From: Pseudomonas putida NBRC 14164
GTDB taxonomy: Bacteria > Pseudomonadota > Gammaproteobacteria > Pseudomonadales > Pseudomonadaceae
DNA length: 64,000 bases
Assembly (NCBI RefSeq): GCF_000412675.1
Contig: NC_021505.1
Span: 2,474,501 to 2,538,500, forward strand
Direction: 5' to 3'
Part shown: positions 52,027-61,565 of the stretch, piece after piece
Layout of the letters: each line of letters opens with the position of its first letter
Numbering within the stretch: the stretch's first letter is position 1
Program-made: the position numbers and the translations under genes
The notes under the pieces: generated by a model
What the model saw: only the letters and a program-made list of their open reading frames with translations
Told to the model about the DNA's origin: nothing
Database searches by the model: none

Positions 52027-53607
52027 TCAGATCGCCTCATCACTCCATTGCCCGTTCACCAGCCGGCGCAGCCCCAGCGGGTTTCCATCGCGCAGCGCCT
52101 CAGGCAGCAGGGCCTGCGGGTAGTTCTGGTAGCACACCGGGCGCAGGAAGCGGTCGATGGCCAAGGTACCCACCGAGGTACCGCGGGCGTCCGAGGTCGC
52201 AGGGTAAGGCCCGCCGTGGACCATGGCATCACATACCTCGACACCGGTCGGGTAGCCATTGATCAGGATGCGCCCGACCTTCTCCTCCAGCAGCGGCACC
52301 AGCCAGGCGTAGGCCTCGAAATCTTCCGCTTCGCCGATCAGGGTAGCGGTCAGTTGGCCACGCAGGCCCAGCAGGGCGGCGCGCAGTTGTTGGTCGTCCC
52401 GCACTTCCACGGCGACGGTGGTAGGGCCGAACACTTCTTCCTGCAGCAGCGGGTCAGACTCGACCAGCAGGCGGGCATCGGCCTTGAACAGCTGGGCGCG
52501 GGCCTGGCTGCCTTCCTGCGCCTGGCCGGCCAGGTGCTCGATACCGGTATGGGCCTGCAGGTGCTCAAGGCCGCCAACGTAGCTGCGCAGGCCACCCGCG
52601 TTGAGCATGGTTTGCCCGGCCTGCTGATCTAGGTGCTGGCCAAGGTCGGCCAGTAGCTGGCTGTACTGTGGCGATTGCAGGCCGATCACCAACCCCGGGT
52701 TGGTGCAGAACTGCCCGGCGCCCATGCATACCGAGCCGGCCAGTTCGCGGGCAATGGCCTCGCCACGTTTGGCCAGGGCGGCTGGCAGGATGATGACCGG
52801 GTTGATGCTGGACATCTCGGCGAACACTGGAATCGGCTGCGGGCGTTCGGCGGCCATGCGGCACAGGGCGTCGCCGCCTTTGAGCGAGCCGGTGAAACCG
52901 ACGGCCTGGATGGCCGGGTGCTTGACCAGCCATTCGCCCACACCACCACCGAACACCATGTTGAATACGCCCTTGGGCATGCCGGTGCGCTCGGCGGCGC
53001 GTACGATGGCGCATCCCACCAGGTCGGCGGTGGCCATGTGGCCGCTGTGCGCCTTGAACACTACCGGGCAGCCAGCGGCCAGTGCAGCAGCGGTGTCGCC
53101 ACCGGCGGTAGAGAAGGCCAGCGGGAAGTTGCTGGCGCCGAACACGGCGACCGGGCCGACGCCAATGCGCATCTGGCGCAGGTCCACGCGCGGGAGCGGC
53201 TGGCGCTCGGGCAAGGCCAGATCGATACGCGCACCGAGGAAGTCACCACGGCGCAGCACCTGGGCGAACAGGCGCATCTGGCCGCTGGTACGGCCACGCT
53301 CGCCTTGAATGCGGGCAGCGGGCAAGGCGGTCTCGCGGCAGACGATGGCGACGAAGGCGTCGTCCAGCTCATCCAGTTCGGCGGCGATGGCGTCGAGGAA
53401 TTCGGCGCGGCGAGCCGGGGCCAGTTGGCGGAATTCAGCGAAGGCGGCAGCGGCGGCCTTGGCGGCCTGGTCTACTTCGGCTTCGCTGGCTTGAGCGAAG
53501 CTGTAGGGCAGGGCTTCGCCAGTGCTGGCGTCCAGGCTCTGCAGGCGCTGTGGGCCAGCGGCGCTGCGCTGGCCGGCGATGAAGTTGTGGCCGAGGATTT
53601 CAGGCAT
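52027..53607 (-). CDS. 2,5-dioxovalerate (alpha-ketoglutarate semialdehyde) dehydrogenase
   Basis: A 526-residue aldehyde dehydrogenase of the ketoglutarate-semialdehyde class: longer N-terminal part, VAVFGASNFPLAFSTAGGDTAAALAAGCPVVFKAHSGH, GFTGSLKGGDAL, and catalytic cysteine C301 in GAGQFCTNPG. It oxidises 2,5-dioxopentanoate made by KdgD to 2-oxoglutarate with NAD(P)+. AGGAG seven bases upstream supports the ATG at 53607. It is the last gene of the operon; a REP pair separates it from garD. Confidence 0.94.
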   Translation of the reverse strand: MPEILGHNFIAGQRSAAGPQRLQSLDASTGEALPYSFAQASEAEVDQAAKAAAAAFAEFRQLAPARRAEFLDAIAAELDELDDAFVAIVCRETALPAARIQGERGRTSGQMRLFAQVLRRGDFLGARIDLALPERQPLPRVDLRQMRIGVGPVAVFGASNFPLAFSTAGGDTAAALAAGCPVVFKAHSGHMATADLVGCAIVRAAERTGMPKGVFNMVFGGGVGEWLVKHPAIQAVGFTGSLKGGDALCRMAAERPQPIPVFAEMSSINPVIILPAALAKRGEAIARELAGSVCMGAGQFCTNPGLVIGLQSPQYSQLLADLGQHLDQQAGQTMLNAGGLRSYVGGLEHLQAHTGIEHLAGQAQEGSQARAQLFKADARLLVESDPLLQEEVFGPTTVAVEVRDDQQLRAALLGLRGQLTATLIGEAEDFEAYAWLVPLLEEKVGRILINGYPTGVEVCDAMVHGGPYPATSDARGTSVGTLAIDRFLRPVCYQNYPQALLPEALRDGNPLGLRRLVNGQWSDEAI

Positions 53608-53655
53608 TGGGGTGCTCCTGTTGGCTGAAAAAAATCTGGGGGGTAGTCGCATGGG

Positions 53656-53745
53656 CTGTGGGAGCGGGTTTACCCGCGAAGAATCCAACGCGGTGTATGG
53701 CACCGGCCTTGCCGGTGTTCGCGGGTAAACCCGCTCCTACAGGGG
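53656..53745. repeat. REP pair, type A (inverted)
   Basis: CTGTGGGAGCGGGTTTACCC and inverted GCGGGTAAACCCGCTCCTAC, within the operon between garD and the semialdehyde dehydrogenase gene. It may cause different stability of the two mRNA parts. Confidence 0.9.
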
Positions 53746-53781
53746 ACGCGAAATACCGGGAAAAAGAGTGAATCCTTGGCA

Positions 53782-55335
53782 TCAGGTAATCGGTGCCGGG
53801 TTGAACAGGGTGATGTCGTTGTGCAGCCGGTGCTGTTCGGCCCAGGTCTGCTTGCGGCCGCTGGCCACGTCCAGGTAGTAATGGAACAGTTCCCAACCCA
53901 GTTCTTCGATGCTCGAACGGCCTGTGGCGATGCGCCCGGCGTCGATGTCGATCAGGTCGGGCCAACGCTGGGCCAGTTCGCTGCGCGTGCACACCTTGAC
54001 CACCGGCGCCATGGCCAGCCCGTAGGGAGTGCCTCGGCCCGTGGTGAACACATGCAGGTTCATGCCGGCGGCCAGCTGCAGGGTGCCGCAGACAAAGTCG
54101 CTGGCCGGGGTGGCGCAGAAGATCAGGCCCTTGCGCATTACCCGCTCGCCCGGGCCAAGCACGCCCTGGATGGCGCCGCTGCCGGACTTGACGATCGACC
54201 CCAGCGACTTCTCGACGATATTGGACAGGCCGCCTTTCTTGTTGCCCGGCGTCGTATTGGCGCTGCGGTCGGCGGCGCCTTGCTGCAGGTAGCGGTCGTA
54301 CCAGTCCATTTCACGTATCAAGGCACCGGCCACCTCCTGGTTTTCGGCGCGCGAGGTCAGCATGTAGATGGCGTCGCGCACCTCGGTCACTTCCGAGAAC
54401 AGCACGGTGGCGCCGGCGCGTACCAGCAAGTCGGCTGCGTACCCCAGCGCCGGGTTGGCGGTGATGCCCGAGAACGCATCGCTGCCACCGCATTGCATGC
54501 CAAGGATCAATTCGCTGGCCGGTACGGTTTCGCGGCGGCGCTGGTCGAGCTTCTTCAGGCGGGTTTCGGCCAGTTCCATGATCTGTTCGATCATTTCCAC
54601 AAAGCCCAGGCTGGCGTCCTGCAGGCGGTACAGCCACGGCTCGCTCAGGTCTACCGAAGGGTCGTTGTCGTGCATCACCTGGCCGGCTTGCAGCTTTTCA
54701 CAGCCGAGGCTGATGACCAGCGCCTCGCCACCCAGGTTGGGGTTGCGCGCCAGGTTGCGCACGGTGCGGATCGGAATGTAGGCATCGCGGGCGTTGATGG
54801 CCACGCCACAGCCATAACTGTGGGTTATGGCCACCACGTCATCGACGTTGGGGTACTTGGGCAGCAGTTCGCTGCGAATGCGCTTGACCGCATGCTCCAG
54901 CACGCCGGTCACGCACTGCACGGTGGTGGTGATACCAAGGATGTTGCGGGTGCCGACGGTGCCGTCGGCGTTGCGGTAGCCTTCGAACGTGAAGCCTTCG
55001 AGCGGCGGCAGCGGTTGAGGGACAGCGTCGCAGCGCGGCAGGCTGTCCAGCTCGGGCGCGGCCGGCATGGCCAGCTGGCTTTCCTGCACCCAGCTGCCTT
55101 GGCGCAGGTCTTCCAGCGCGTAGCCGATGATTTGCCCGTAGCGGCGCACGGGCTCGCCCTTGGCGATGGCCACGGTGGCCACCTTGTGGCTTTGAGGCAC
55201 GCCTTCGACAAGGGTCAGGCCGTCGGCAAAGCGGGCGCCTTCGCCCAGGCCGCCGTCGTTGACCACCACCACGACGTTATCGTCGTGGTGCAGGCGGACG
55301 TAGCGGGGCGAGTCGGAATGTTCGATCAACTGCAT
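53782..55335 (-). CDS. garD: galactarate dehydratase (D-glucarate/galactarate type, GarD)
   Basis: A 517-residue UxaA/GarD-family dehydratase converting galactarate to 5-dehydro-4-deoxyglucarate, the substrate of KdgD. Conserved segments are an N-terminal SAF-like domain ([34 protein letters not shown]), then [56 protein letters not shown] and [19 protein letters not shown]. Its cysteines may bind iron, as in the family. It lies between the MFS permease and semialdehyde dehydrogenase genes. Confidence 0.95.
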   Translation of the reverse strand: MQLIEHSDSPRYVRLHHDDNVVVVVNDGGLGEGARFADGLTLVEGVPQSHKVATVAIAKGEPVRRYGQIIGYALEDLRQGSWVQESQLAMPAAPELDSLPRCDAVPQPLPPLEGFTFEGYRNADGTVGTRNILGITTTVQCVTGVLEHAVKRIRSELLPKYPNVDDVVAITHSYGCGVAINARDAYIPIRTVRNLARNPNLGGEALVISLGCEKLQAGQVMHDNDPSVDLSEPWLYRLQDASLGFVEMIEQIMELAETRLKKLDQRRRETVPASELILGMQCGGSDAFSGITANPALGYAADLLVRAGATVLFSEVTEVRDAIYMLTSRAENQEVAGALIREMDWYDRYLQQGAADRSANTTPGNKKGGLSNIVEKSLGSIVKSGSGAIQGVLGPGERVMRKGLIFCATPASDFVCGTLQLAAGMNLHVFTTGRGTPYGLAMAPVVKVCTRSELAQRWPDLIDIDAGRIATGRSSIEELGWELFHYYLDVASGRKQTWAEQHRLHNDITLFNPAPIT

Positions 55336-55414
55336 GTTTGGGCCCTACTTGTCAGGTTCTCAGGCTTTTTTGTACATCCGCCCGCACCGGTTGCCCCGGT
55401 GCGGGCGTGTTCAC

Positions 55415-56779
55415 TCAGTGACGCGAGCTGGCCAGTTCGCCGTTGGCGGCAGGCTCAGCCTGTGGCTTTGGGGCATCTTCGCGCAGCTCGATACGCTTGA
55501 TCGGGCCGACGATCACCAGGTAGCTGAACACCGCTACCAGGGCGTTGGCACCCACGTACACCAGCGCCCACTTGAACGAGCCGGTGGCGCTGATGATGTA
55601 GCCGATCACGATAGGGGTGGTGATCGAGGCGATGTTGCCGAAGGTGTTGAACAGGCCACCGGACAGCCCGGCGATCTGCTTGGGCGAGGTGTCGGCCACC
55701 ACCGCCCAGCCCAGCGCGCCAATGCCTTTGCCGAAGAACGCCAGGGTCATGAAGCCAACCACCATCCACTCGGCGTCGACGTAGTTGCAAAACACCATGG
55801 TGGTCGACAGCAGCAGGCCGCACACAATCGGCAGTTTGCGCGAGAAGGTCAGCGAATTGCCACGGCGCAGCAGCCAGTCGGAGATCACGCCACCCAGCAC
55901 GCCACCAATGAAGCCGCAGACCGCCGGCAGCGAAGCGATGAAGCCGGCCTTGAGGATGGTCATGCCACGTTCCTGCACCAGGTACACAGGGAACCAAGTG
56001 AGGAAGAAGTAGGTGATGGCGTTGATGCAGTACTGGCCCAGATACACGCCCAGCAGCATGCGGCTGGTCAGCAGTTGCTTGATGTAGCCCCATTTCGGGC
56101 CGGCGTTGCCGCGCTTCTGGTCCATGTCCACCAGGCCGCCGTTCTGCTCGATGTGTTCAAGCTCGCTTTGGCTGATGCGTGGGTGCTGGCGCGGGTTATG
56201 GATGGTTTTCAGCCAGACCATGGAGAACACGATGCCCAGTGCACCCATGACCACGAATACGTGCTCCCAACCGAAGCTGAATACGATCCAGCCCATGATC
56301 GGGGCGAACAGCGCCGTGGCGAAGTACTGCGCGGAGTTGAAGATGGCTGAGGCAGTGCCGCGCTCCTGAGTCGGGAACCAGGCGGCGACGATGCGCGCGT
56401 TGCCCGGGAACGACGGGGCTTCAGCAAAGCCGACCAGAAAGCGCAGGGTGAAGAGGGTGACCACGGCCCAGGCAACCGGCAGGCCACCGACAAAACCCTG
56501 CAACAGGGTGAACAGCGACCAGGTGAAGATGCTGAAGGCGTAGACGTTCTTGGAACCGAAGCGATCGAGCAGCCAGCCACCAGGAATCTGGCCAGCCACG
56601 TAAGCCCATCCAAAGGCGGAGAAGATATAACCGAGGGTAACGGCGTCAATGCCGAGGTCTTTCTGCAGGCTGGAACCTGCGATGGCAATGGTGGCGCGGT
56701 CGGCATAGTTGATCGTGGTCACCAGGAACAGCATGAACAGGATCAGGTAGCGCACATGCGTCTTCTTAGTCGCTTGCAT
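55415..56779 (-). CDS. MFS transporter, D-glucarate/galactarate permease (GudP-like)
   Basis: A 454-residue major-facilitator protein of the anion:cation symporter (ACS) family with twelve hydrophobic segments. MLFLVTTINYADRATIAIAG, FSAFGWAYVAGQIPGGWLLDRFGSKNVY and RFLVGFAEAPSFPGNARIVAAWFPTQERGTASAIFNS are characteristic of sugar-acid permeases. Its position between kdgD and garD fixes the likely substrate as glucarate or galactarate. The tail is cytoplasmic. Confidence 0.95.
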   Translation of the reverse strand: MQATKKTHVRYLILFMLFLVTTINYADRATIAIAGSSLQKDLGIDAVTLGYIFSAFGWAYVAGQIPGGWLLDRFGSKNVYAFSIFTWSLFTLLQGFVGGLPVAWAVVTLFTLRFLVGFAEAPSFPGNARIVAAWFPTQERGTASAIFNSAQYFATALFAPIMGWIVFSFGWEHVFVVMGALGIVFSMVWLKTIHNPRQHPRISQSELEHIEQNGGLVDMDQKRGNAGPKWGYIKQLLTSRMLLGVYLGQYCINAITYFFLTWFPVYLVQERGMTILKAGFIASLPAVCGFIGGVLGGVISDWLLRRGNSLTFSRKLPIVCGLLLSTTMVFCNYVDAEWMVVGFMTLAFFGKGIGALGWAVVADTSPKQIAGLSGGLFNTFGNIASITTPIVIGYIISATGSFKWALVYVGANALVAVFSYLVIVGPIKRIELREDAPKPQAEPAANGELASSRH

Positions 56780-56883
56780 GCTGGCAATACTCCCACTAGT
56801 TATTTTTGTGCGGGCTCACGAATTGTAACCGGAGCGGGGCTGGCCCGCTCCGGGCGCGGCACTTGGCAGGCCGCGGGCGATGC

Positions 56884-57795
56884 TTACTGCGGGCCCATCT
56901 TGTCCATCAGCGCGGCGAGCATCTCGTACTCTTCTGCGGTGAGGTCGGTGAGCGGCGTACGCACCGGGCCAGCGTCGTAACCGGCAATCTTGGCACCGGC
57001 CTTGACGATGCTCACGGCATAGCCAGCCTTGCGGTTACGGATGTCCAGGTACGGCAGGAAGAAATCGTCGATCAGTTTGGCCACGGCGGCGTGGTCGTCA
57101 CGGGCGATGGCGTTGTAGAAGTCCATGGCGGTCTTGGGCACGAAGTTGAACACGGCGGAGGAGTACACCGGTACACCCAGGGCCTTGTAGGCGGCAGCAT
57201 ACACTTCGGCGGTCGGCAGGCCACCCAGGTAGCTGAAGCGGTCGCCCAGGCGGCGACGGATCGACACCATCAGCTCGATATCACCTAGGCCATCCTTGTA
57301 GCCGATCAGGTTCGGGCAGCGCTCGGCCAGTTTTTCCAGCAGGTCGGCATTCAGGCGGCAGACGTTGCGGTTGTACACCACCACGCCGATCTTCACCGAT
57401 TTGCACACTGCTTCGACGTGGGCGGCAACGCCGTCCTGGCTGGCTTCAGTCAGGTAGTGCGGCAGCAGCAGCAGGCCCTTTGCACCCAGGCGTTCGGCTT
57501 CCTGTGCGTATTCGATCGCCTGACGGGTGGAGCCGCCCACGCCAGCGAGGATAGGTACGGAGGTAGCGCAGGTGTCGACGGCAGTCTTGATCACCTGGCT
57601 GTATTCGCTGGCGGCCAGGGAGAAGAACTCACCGGTGCCGCCGGCTGCGAACAGTGCGCTGGCGCCATACGGGGCCAACCATTCCAGGCGCTTGATGTAG
57701 CCAGCCTGGTGGAAATCGCCCTGGGCGTTGAAGTCGGTGACCGGGAAAGACAGCAAGCCGTGAGAGAGGATGGATTTGAGTTCTTGTGGATTCAT
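56884..57795 (-). CDS. kdgD: 5-dehydro-4-deoxyglucarate dehydratase
   Basis: A 303-residue DapA-fold class I enzyme converting 5-dehydro-4-deoxy-D-glucarate to 2,5-dioxopentanoate, CO2 and water. The Schiff-base lysine is K167 (IGYKDGLGD), with Y141 (VVVYNRN) and GGTGE (52-56) in the active site. An ATG at 57807 would add MPTT; the start at 57795 gives the family's usual [10 protein letters not shown]. First gene of the operon, preceded by the ATCGTACAAC box. Confidence 0.96.
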   Translation of the reverse strand: MNPQELKSILSHGLLSFPVTDFNAQGDFHQAGYIKRLEWLAPYGASALFAAGGTGEFFSLAASEYSQVIKTAVDTCATSVPILAGVGGSTRQAIEYAQEAERLGAKGLLLLPHYLTEASQDGVAAHVEAVCKSVKIGVVVYNRNVCRLNADLLEKLAERCPNLIGYKDGLGDIELMVSIRRRLGDRFSYLGGLPTAEVYAAAYKALGVPVYSSAVFNFVPKTAMDFYNAIARDDHAAVAKLIDDFFLPYLDIRNRKAGYAVSIVKAGAKIAGYDAGPVRTPLTDLTAEEYEMLAALMDKMGPQ

Positions 57796-57843
57796 TGTTG
57801 TAGGCATCCTGTGGCGCTTGGGTGAAGGGTGTTGTTTTGCGTT

Positions 57844-57868
57844 GGAGGTAAGTTATCGTACAACCTCC
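57844..57868 (-). promoter_or_regulatory. candidate GntR operator upstream of kdgD
   Basis: ATCGTACAAC (57855-57864), identical to the box before the GntR gene, is framed by GGAGGT (57844-57849) and ACCTCC (57863-57868), making an outer 6-bp inverted repeat. It lies about 60 bases before the kdgD ATG. Confidence 0.62.
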
Positions 57869-57933
57869 GCGATGACTAGTCCCCTTTGCGAGATTTTTTG
57901 CAATGGGGCAAGGAGGAAGGGGAATTGCCTGTA

Positions 57934-58030
57934 CTGGCCTCTTCGCGGGTAAACCCGCTCCCACAGGTACGGCGCCCCCTCAGAACCCTGTGCAGATCGC
58001 TGTGGGAGCGGGTTTACCCGCGAAGAGTCC
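57934..58030. repeat. REP pair, type A (inverted)
   Basis: CTGGCCTCTTCGCGGGTAAA and inverted CTGTGGGAGCGGGTTTACCC then GCGAAGAGTCC, upstream of the kdgD promoter. Confidence 0.92.
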
Positions 58031-58201
58031 AACGCAAGCGAACCATGACGGGAGGAAAAGAGACCGATGGCAGACTATCTGCAATCAGTCATCGTATCTC
58101 TTGATGGGGAAGGAAAAAAACGATCGCGGAGACAGGCATTAAGCCGCCGCCCGATTCCACGGGAAGTGTTCTGGGACCAGCAGAGGGTGACCGGGGAAAC
58201 G

Positions 58202-58222
58202 GGGGCGGCCTTGCGCCGCCCC
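58202..58222. terminator. possible terminator after the amidotransferase gene
   Basis: GGGGCGGC and GCCGCCCC form a perfect 8-bp stem with a 5-base loop about 27 bases past the minus-strand stop at 58249. No T-run of note follows, so this is tentative. Confidence 0.4.
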
Positions 58223-58248
58223 GCGATCAAAGCAGAGGAAACTGAAGG

Positions 58249-59058
58249 TCAGGCAGCGTGCTGGCGCTTGATTTGCGCCTTGCGTACCTGGGCACGGCAA
58301 GCATCGCCGAAGGCCTGGAACATCTTGATCGAATCTGGGTTCTTCGCAGCTTGCCACTCCGGGTGCCACTGCACAGCGAACAGGAAGGGCGAAATGCTCG
58401 GGGCGTGAATGGCCTCGACCAGGCCGTCTTCGGCCAGGGCGATGGCTTCGATGCCGGCGCCAAGGGTGCGCAGGCCTTGGCCATGCAGCGAGTTGACGCG
58501 AATTTCGTCGGTACCCAGGGTGTCACGCAGCCAGCTGCCTGGCTTGATCTTCACACCATGTACCTGGGCGTACTGCACTTCAACCGGGTCTTCCGGGTTT
58601 TCCCGGTGGTCGTTGAAGCCAGGCTCGGCGTATACCTTCTGGTAGATGTCGCCACCCAGGGCCACGTTGATTTCCTGCATGCCACGGCAGATGCCGAAAA
58701 TCGGCAGACCACGCTTGATCGCCGCTTTCACCAGCGGGATATCGAACAGGTCGCGGTTCTGGTCCTGGCCTTTGCCTGGGGTTTCGTTCTCCTGGCCGTA
58801 CAGGGCCGGGTCGATGTTGCTGCCGGCGCCGGTCAGGTACACGCCGTCGGCCATGTCCAGATAGGTATCGAGGTCTTCAGTGCCGCAGCAGGTGGGCACC
58901 AGAACCGGGACGCAATCAGAGAACTCGACCAGCGGGGTGATGTATTTGTGGGTCATGACCTGATAGTCATGGCCTTTGCGCTCTTGGCTGCCCATGGTCA
59001 TCAGGACGACGGGTTTGCGCAGGGAAGGTTGCTTGTTGCCAATGTTGCTGTTGGACAT
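58249..59058 (-). CDS. gamma-glutamyl-gamma-aminobutyrate hydrolase family (PuuD-like) amidotransferase
   Basis: A 269-residue class I glutamine-amidotransferase-like peptidase C26 protein. The catalytic triad is C124 in FGICRGMQE, and H232 and E234 in AVQWHPEW. Upstream LTGAGSNIDPALYGQ and DLFDIPLVKAAIKRGLPI are typical of PuuD, which splits gamma-glutamyl-GABA in putrescine use. The specific substrate here is inferred from the family; other gamma-glutamyl compounds are possible. It stands separate from the ABC operon upstream, across a 441-base gap. Confidence 0.9.
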   Translation of the reverse strand: MSNSNIGNKQPSLRKPVVLMTMGSQERKGHDYQVMTHKYITPLVEFSDCVPVLVPTCCGTEDLDTYLDMADGVYLTGAGSNIDPALYGQENETPGKGQDQNRDLFDIPLVKAAIKRGLPIFGICRGMQEINVALGGDIYQKVYAEPGFNDHRENPEDPVEVQYAQVHGVKIKPGSWLRDTLGTDEIRVNSLHGQGLRTLGAGIEAIALAEDGLVEAIHAPSISPFLFAVQWHPEWQAAKNPDSIKMFQAFGDACRAQVRKAQIKRQHAA

Positions 59059-59499
59059 ATGTCACCTTGGGACAGGTTCAGCCTGTCGTTGTTGTGCAGG
59101 TGCACGGCGCGGGGCCCTGAGTGCAGCCTGAAGCTCCGAGCACTGCCGGCTCGTCAGAGGCGACGATTCCGGTCGGGGCATGTAGATAGCTTGCCAGAGC
59201 CGTTCGATATGTCAAACGACGGAACAGGGCTTTAACGCGGGGAATGCACCGGTTTTTGGGGGCTGAAACCGATGCGGGCCTGTGGCGGCGTGGGTTTGGC
59301 GGGGGTGTTGGTCAATAATATTTAACGACGCAGTTGGCTCTTTGCAGCGGTGCAATGAAGGGGGCTGGAGTTTGTGCTACTGGCCCTATCGCCGGCAAGC
59401 CAGCTCCCACAGGATATCTGCAGCTTTCAAAGGCGGATGCAGTACCTGTGGGAGCTGGCTTGCCGGCGATAGGGGCAGCACAGGCATCAAACATTTTGC
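59059..59499. other. 441-base intergenic region with REP
   Basis: Between the amidotransferase gene and the ABC ATPase gene, both on the minus strand. It holds the type B REP pair at 59383-59476 and presumably the amidotransferase promoter. No further structure is clear. Confidence 0.5.
59383..59476. repeat. REP pair, type B (inverted)
   Basis: GCCCTATCGCCGGCAAGCCA and inverted TGGCTTGCCGGCGATAGGGGC, just past the end of the ABC operon. Confidence 0.92.
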
Positions 59500-60282
59500 T
59501 CAGTGCAGTATCTGCGCCAGGAACGCCTTGGCGCGCTCGGTACGCGGCTGGTTGAAGAACACCTGCGGTGGGCTGTCTTCGATGATCTGCCCACCCTCAA
59601 GGAACAGCACCCGCTCGGCCACTTGCCGGGCAAAGCCCATTTCATGGGTGACGCAAAGCATGGTCATGCCCGTGCCGGCCAGCTGCACCAGTACATCCAG
59701 CACCTCGGCGACCATTTCCGGGTCCAGCGCCGAGGTAGGCTCGTCAAACAGCATTATGCGCGGCTTCATGCACAGGGCCCGGGCAATCGCCACGCGCTGC
59801 TGCTGGCCGCCTGACAGCTGGCTGGGGTACTTGTGCGCCTGGCTTTCGATACCCACCTTGCTCAGGTACATGCGCGCCCGTTCTTCGGCGTCCTTGCGCG
59901 ACAGCCCGCGTACGCTGGTGGGTGCCAGCAGGCAGTTGTCGAGCACGCTCATGTGCGGGAACAGGTTGAAATGCTGGAACACCATGCCGATGTCGCTGCG
60001 CACCTGCGCCGCTTCACGGGTAGTGGCCGCCAGGTCGATGCCGTCCACCTGGATGTTGCCCTGCTGGGCTACCTCCAGGCGGTTGATGCAGCGGATCAAG
60101 GTCGACTTGCCCGAGCCGGACGGCCCACACAGCACGATGCGTTCGCCTTCGCGCACCTGCAGGTCGATGTTGTGTAGCACCTGGAAAGCGCCGTAGTGCT
60201 TGTTCAGGCCTTCGATGCGGATCAGCACCGGGCGTGGGTCGGGCTCGGGGGCAAGGCTTGCAATGCTCAGTGGTGCGGTCAT
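59500..60282 (-). CDS. polar amino-acid ABC transporter ATPase
   Basis: A 260-residue ATPase of the GlnQ/HisP type: Walker A GPSGSGKST (53-61), Q-loop GMVFQHFNLFPHMSVLDN, signature LSGGQQQRVAIARAL, Walker B IMLFDEPTSALDPE, and H-loop CVTHEMGFAR. It has an N-terminal extension of about 20 residues. Last gene of the operon that includes two permeases, a binding protein and an FAD oxidoreductase, all on the minus strand. It energises uptake of an amino acid or related compound. Confidence 0.96.
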   Translation of the reverse strand: MTAPLSIASLAPEPDPRPVLIRIEGLNKHYGAFQVLHNIDLQVREGERIVLCGPSGSGKSTLIRCINRLEVAQQGNIQVDGIDLAATTREAAQVRSDIGMVFQHFNLFPHMSVLDNCLLAPTSVRGLSRKDAEERARMYLSKVGIESQAHKYPSQLSGGQQQRVAIARALCMKPRIMLFDEPTSALDPEMVAEVLDVLVQLAGTGMTMLCVTHEMGFARQVAERVLFLEGGQIIEDSPPQVFFNQPRTERAKAFLAQILH

Positions 60283-60304
60283 GTTGTTGTTCTCCCGCGT
60301 GGGT

Positions 60305-61549
60305 TCAGTCGAAACGAGTCGCGCTGTAGGGCGCGGGGTCGGTGAAAGGGCGCTCTCCGGTGATCAGCTCGGCCACCAGCCGGCCGCTGACCGGGCCCAG
60401 GGTGAGGCCGTGGTGCGCGTGGCCAAAGTTGAACCACAGCCCCGGGTGGCGGGCTGCCGGGCCGATCACCGGGCGCATGTCGGGCAGGCATGGGCGGCGG
60501 CCCAGCCAAGGCGTGTCGTCCAGGCGTTCACCCAAGGCCGGGAACAGCTTGCGCGCCAAGGCCTCACAGCGGCCCAGCTGGATCTGGTTGCCCGGCGCGC
60601 TGCTGGCGTCGAACTCGATGCCGGTGGTCAAGCGCACACCGCGCGCCATTGGCGCCAGCACGTAGCCGCCCTGGGTGTCGCAGATTGAATGCTCAAGCAT
60701 CGCACCGTCACGGGTGCTGTAGTGCATGTGGTAGCCGCGCTTGATCGCCAGCGGAATCTGGTAGCCCAGGCCGCTGAACAGGTCAGCCGACTGCGGGCCG
60801 AGGCAGGCCACCACCTCGTCGGCGGTAATCGGGCCACGGCGGCTCTCTACCCGCCATTTGCCGTTGGCCTGGCGCAGGCTGCGCGCATCACCATGCAGGA
60901 ACTGCCCACCGCGCTGCTGGAACAGCGCCGCATAGCCGCGGGTGAGGGCGCCGGGGTTGTTCACGGTCTTGGGGTCGAGCCAGTGGATGCCGCCGACCAC
61001 GGTGGCGTCCAGCTGATGCTCGCGGGCCTGCAACTGCCCGCATTCGAGGATTTCAAATTGCAGGCCATAGCGGCTCAGGCCTTTGGCGTCGGCCTTGGCC
61101 TGCTCGAACAGGGCCGGGTCGCGGAACACTTCGATCCAGCCTTTGGCCTGCACCAGCCCTTCAAGGCCGGCGGCTTTGATCAGCGCGTCGTGTTCTTCGA
61201 CGCAGCGCTGCACCAGCGGCAGCATGTCGGCGGCGGCCCCGGCCAGGCGCCCGGGGGCCGACTGGCGCCAGTAGCGCCACAGCCACGGCGCGGCCTTGGG
61301 CAGGTGTGCCAGGCTGTAGCGCACGTCGGGCTGGCGGTTCAGGCCGTAGCGCAACAATGCGCCGAACTGCCGGGGAAAGGCGTAGGGGATGACGCTGGAG
61401 CGCTCGATCAGCCCGGCGTTGCCGTGGCTGGTGCCGCTGCCGGGTTCATCGCGGTCGATCAGGACGACCTGGCGCCCGCGGGCCTGCAGGTGCAGGGCGG
61501 TGCTGACGCCGACGATGCCGGCGCCGAGGACAAGGGTCTGGCAATGCAT
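60305..61549 (-). CDS. FAD-dependent D-amino-acid dehydrogenase-like oxidoreductase (DAO family)
   Basis: A 414-residue DAO-family flavoprotein similar to DadA. The FAD-binding N-terminus is LVLGAGIVGVSTALHLQARG (about 5-24), with the ribose-binding aspartate in VVLIDRDEPGSGTSHGNAG. Other DadA-like segments are RLAGAAADMLPL, HWLDPKTVNNPGALTRGYAALF, LGYQIPLAIKRGYHMH and the late GPAARHPGLWFNFGHAHHGLTLGPVSG. It lies between the permease and ATPase genes of an amino-acid importer, implying oxidative deamination of the imported compound. The substrate is unknown. Confidence 0.93.
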   Translation of the reverse strand: MHCQTLVLGAGIVGVSTALHLQARGRQVVLIDRDEPGSGTSHGNAGLIERSSVIPYAFPRQFGALLRYGLNRQPDVRYSLAHLPKAAPWLWRYWRQSAPGRLAGAAADMLPLVQRCVEEHDALIKAAGLEGLVQAKGWIEVFRDPALFEQAKADAKGLSRYGLQFEILECGQLQAREHQLDATVVGGIHWLDPKTVNNPGALTRGYAALFQQRGGQFLHGDARSLRQANGKWRVESRRGPITADEVVACLGPQSADLFSGLGYQIPLAIKRGYHMHYSTRDGAMLEHSICDTQGGYVLAPMARGVRLTTGIEFDASSAPGNQIQLGRCEALARKLFPALGERLDDTPWLGRRPCLPDMRPVIGPAARHPGLWFNFGHAHHGLTLGPVSGRLVAELITGERPFTDPAPYSATRFD

Positions 61550-61565
61550 GGAACGTATCCTTCGG

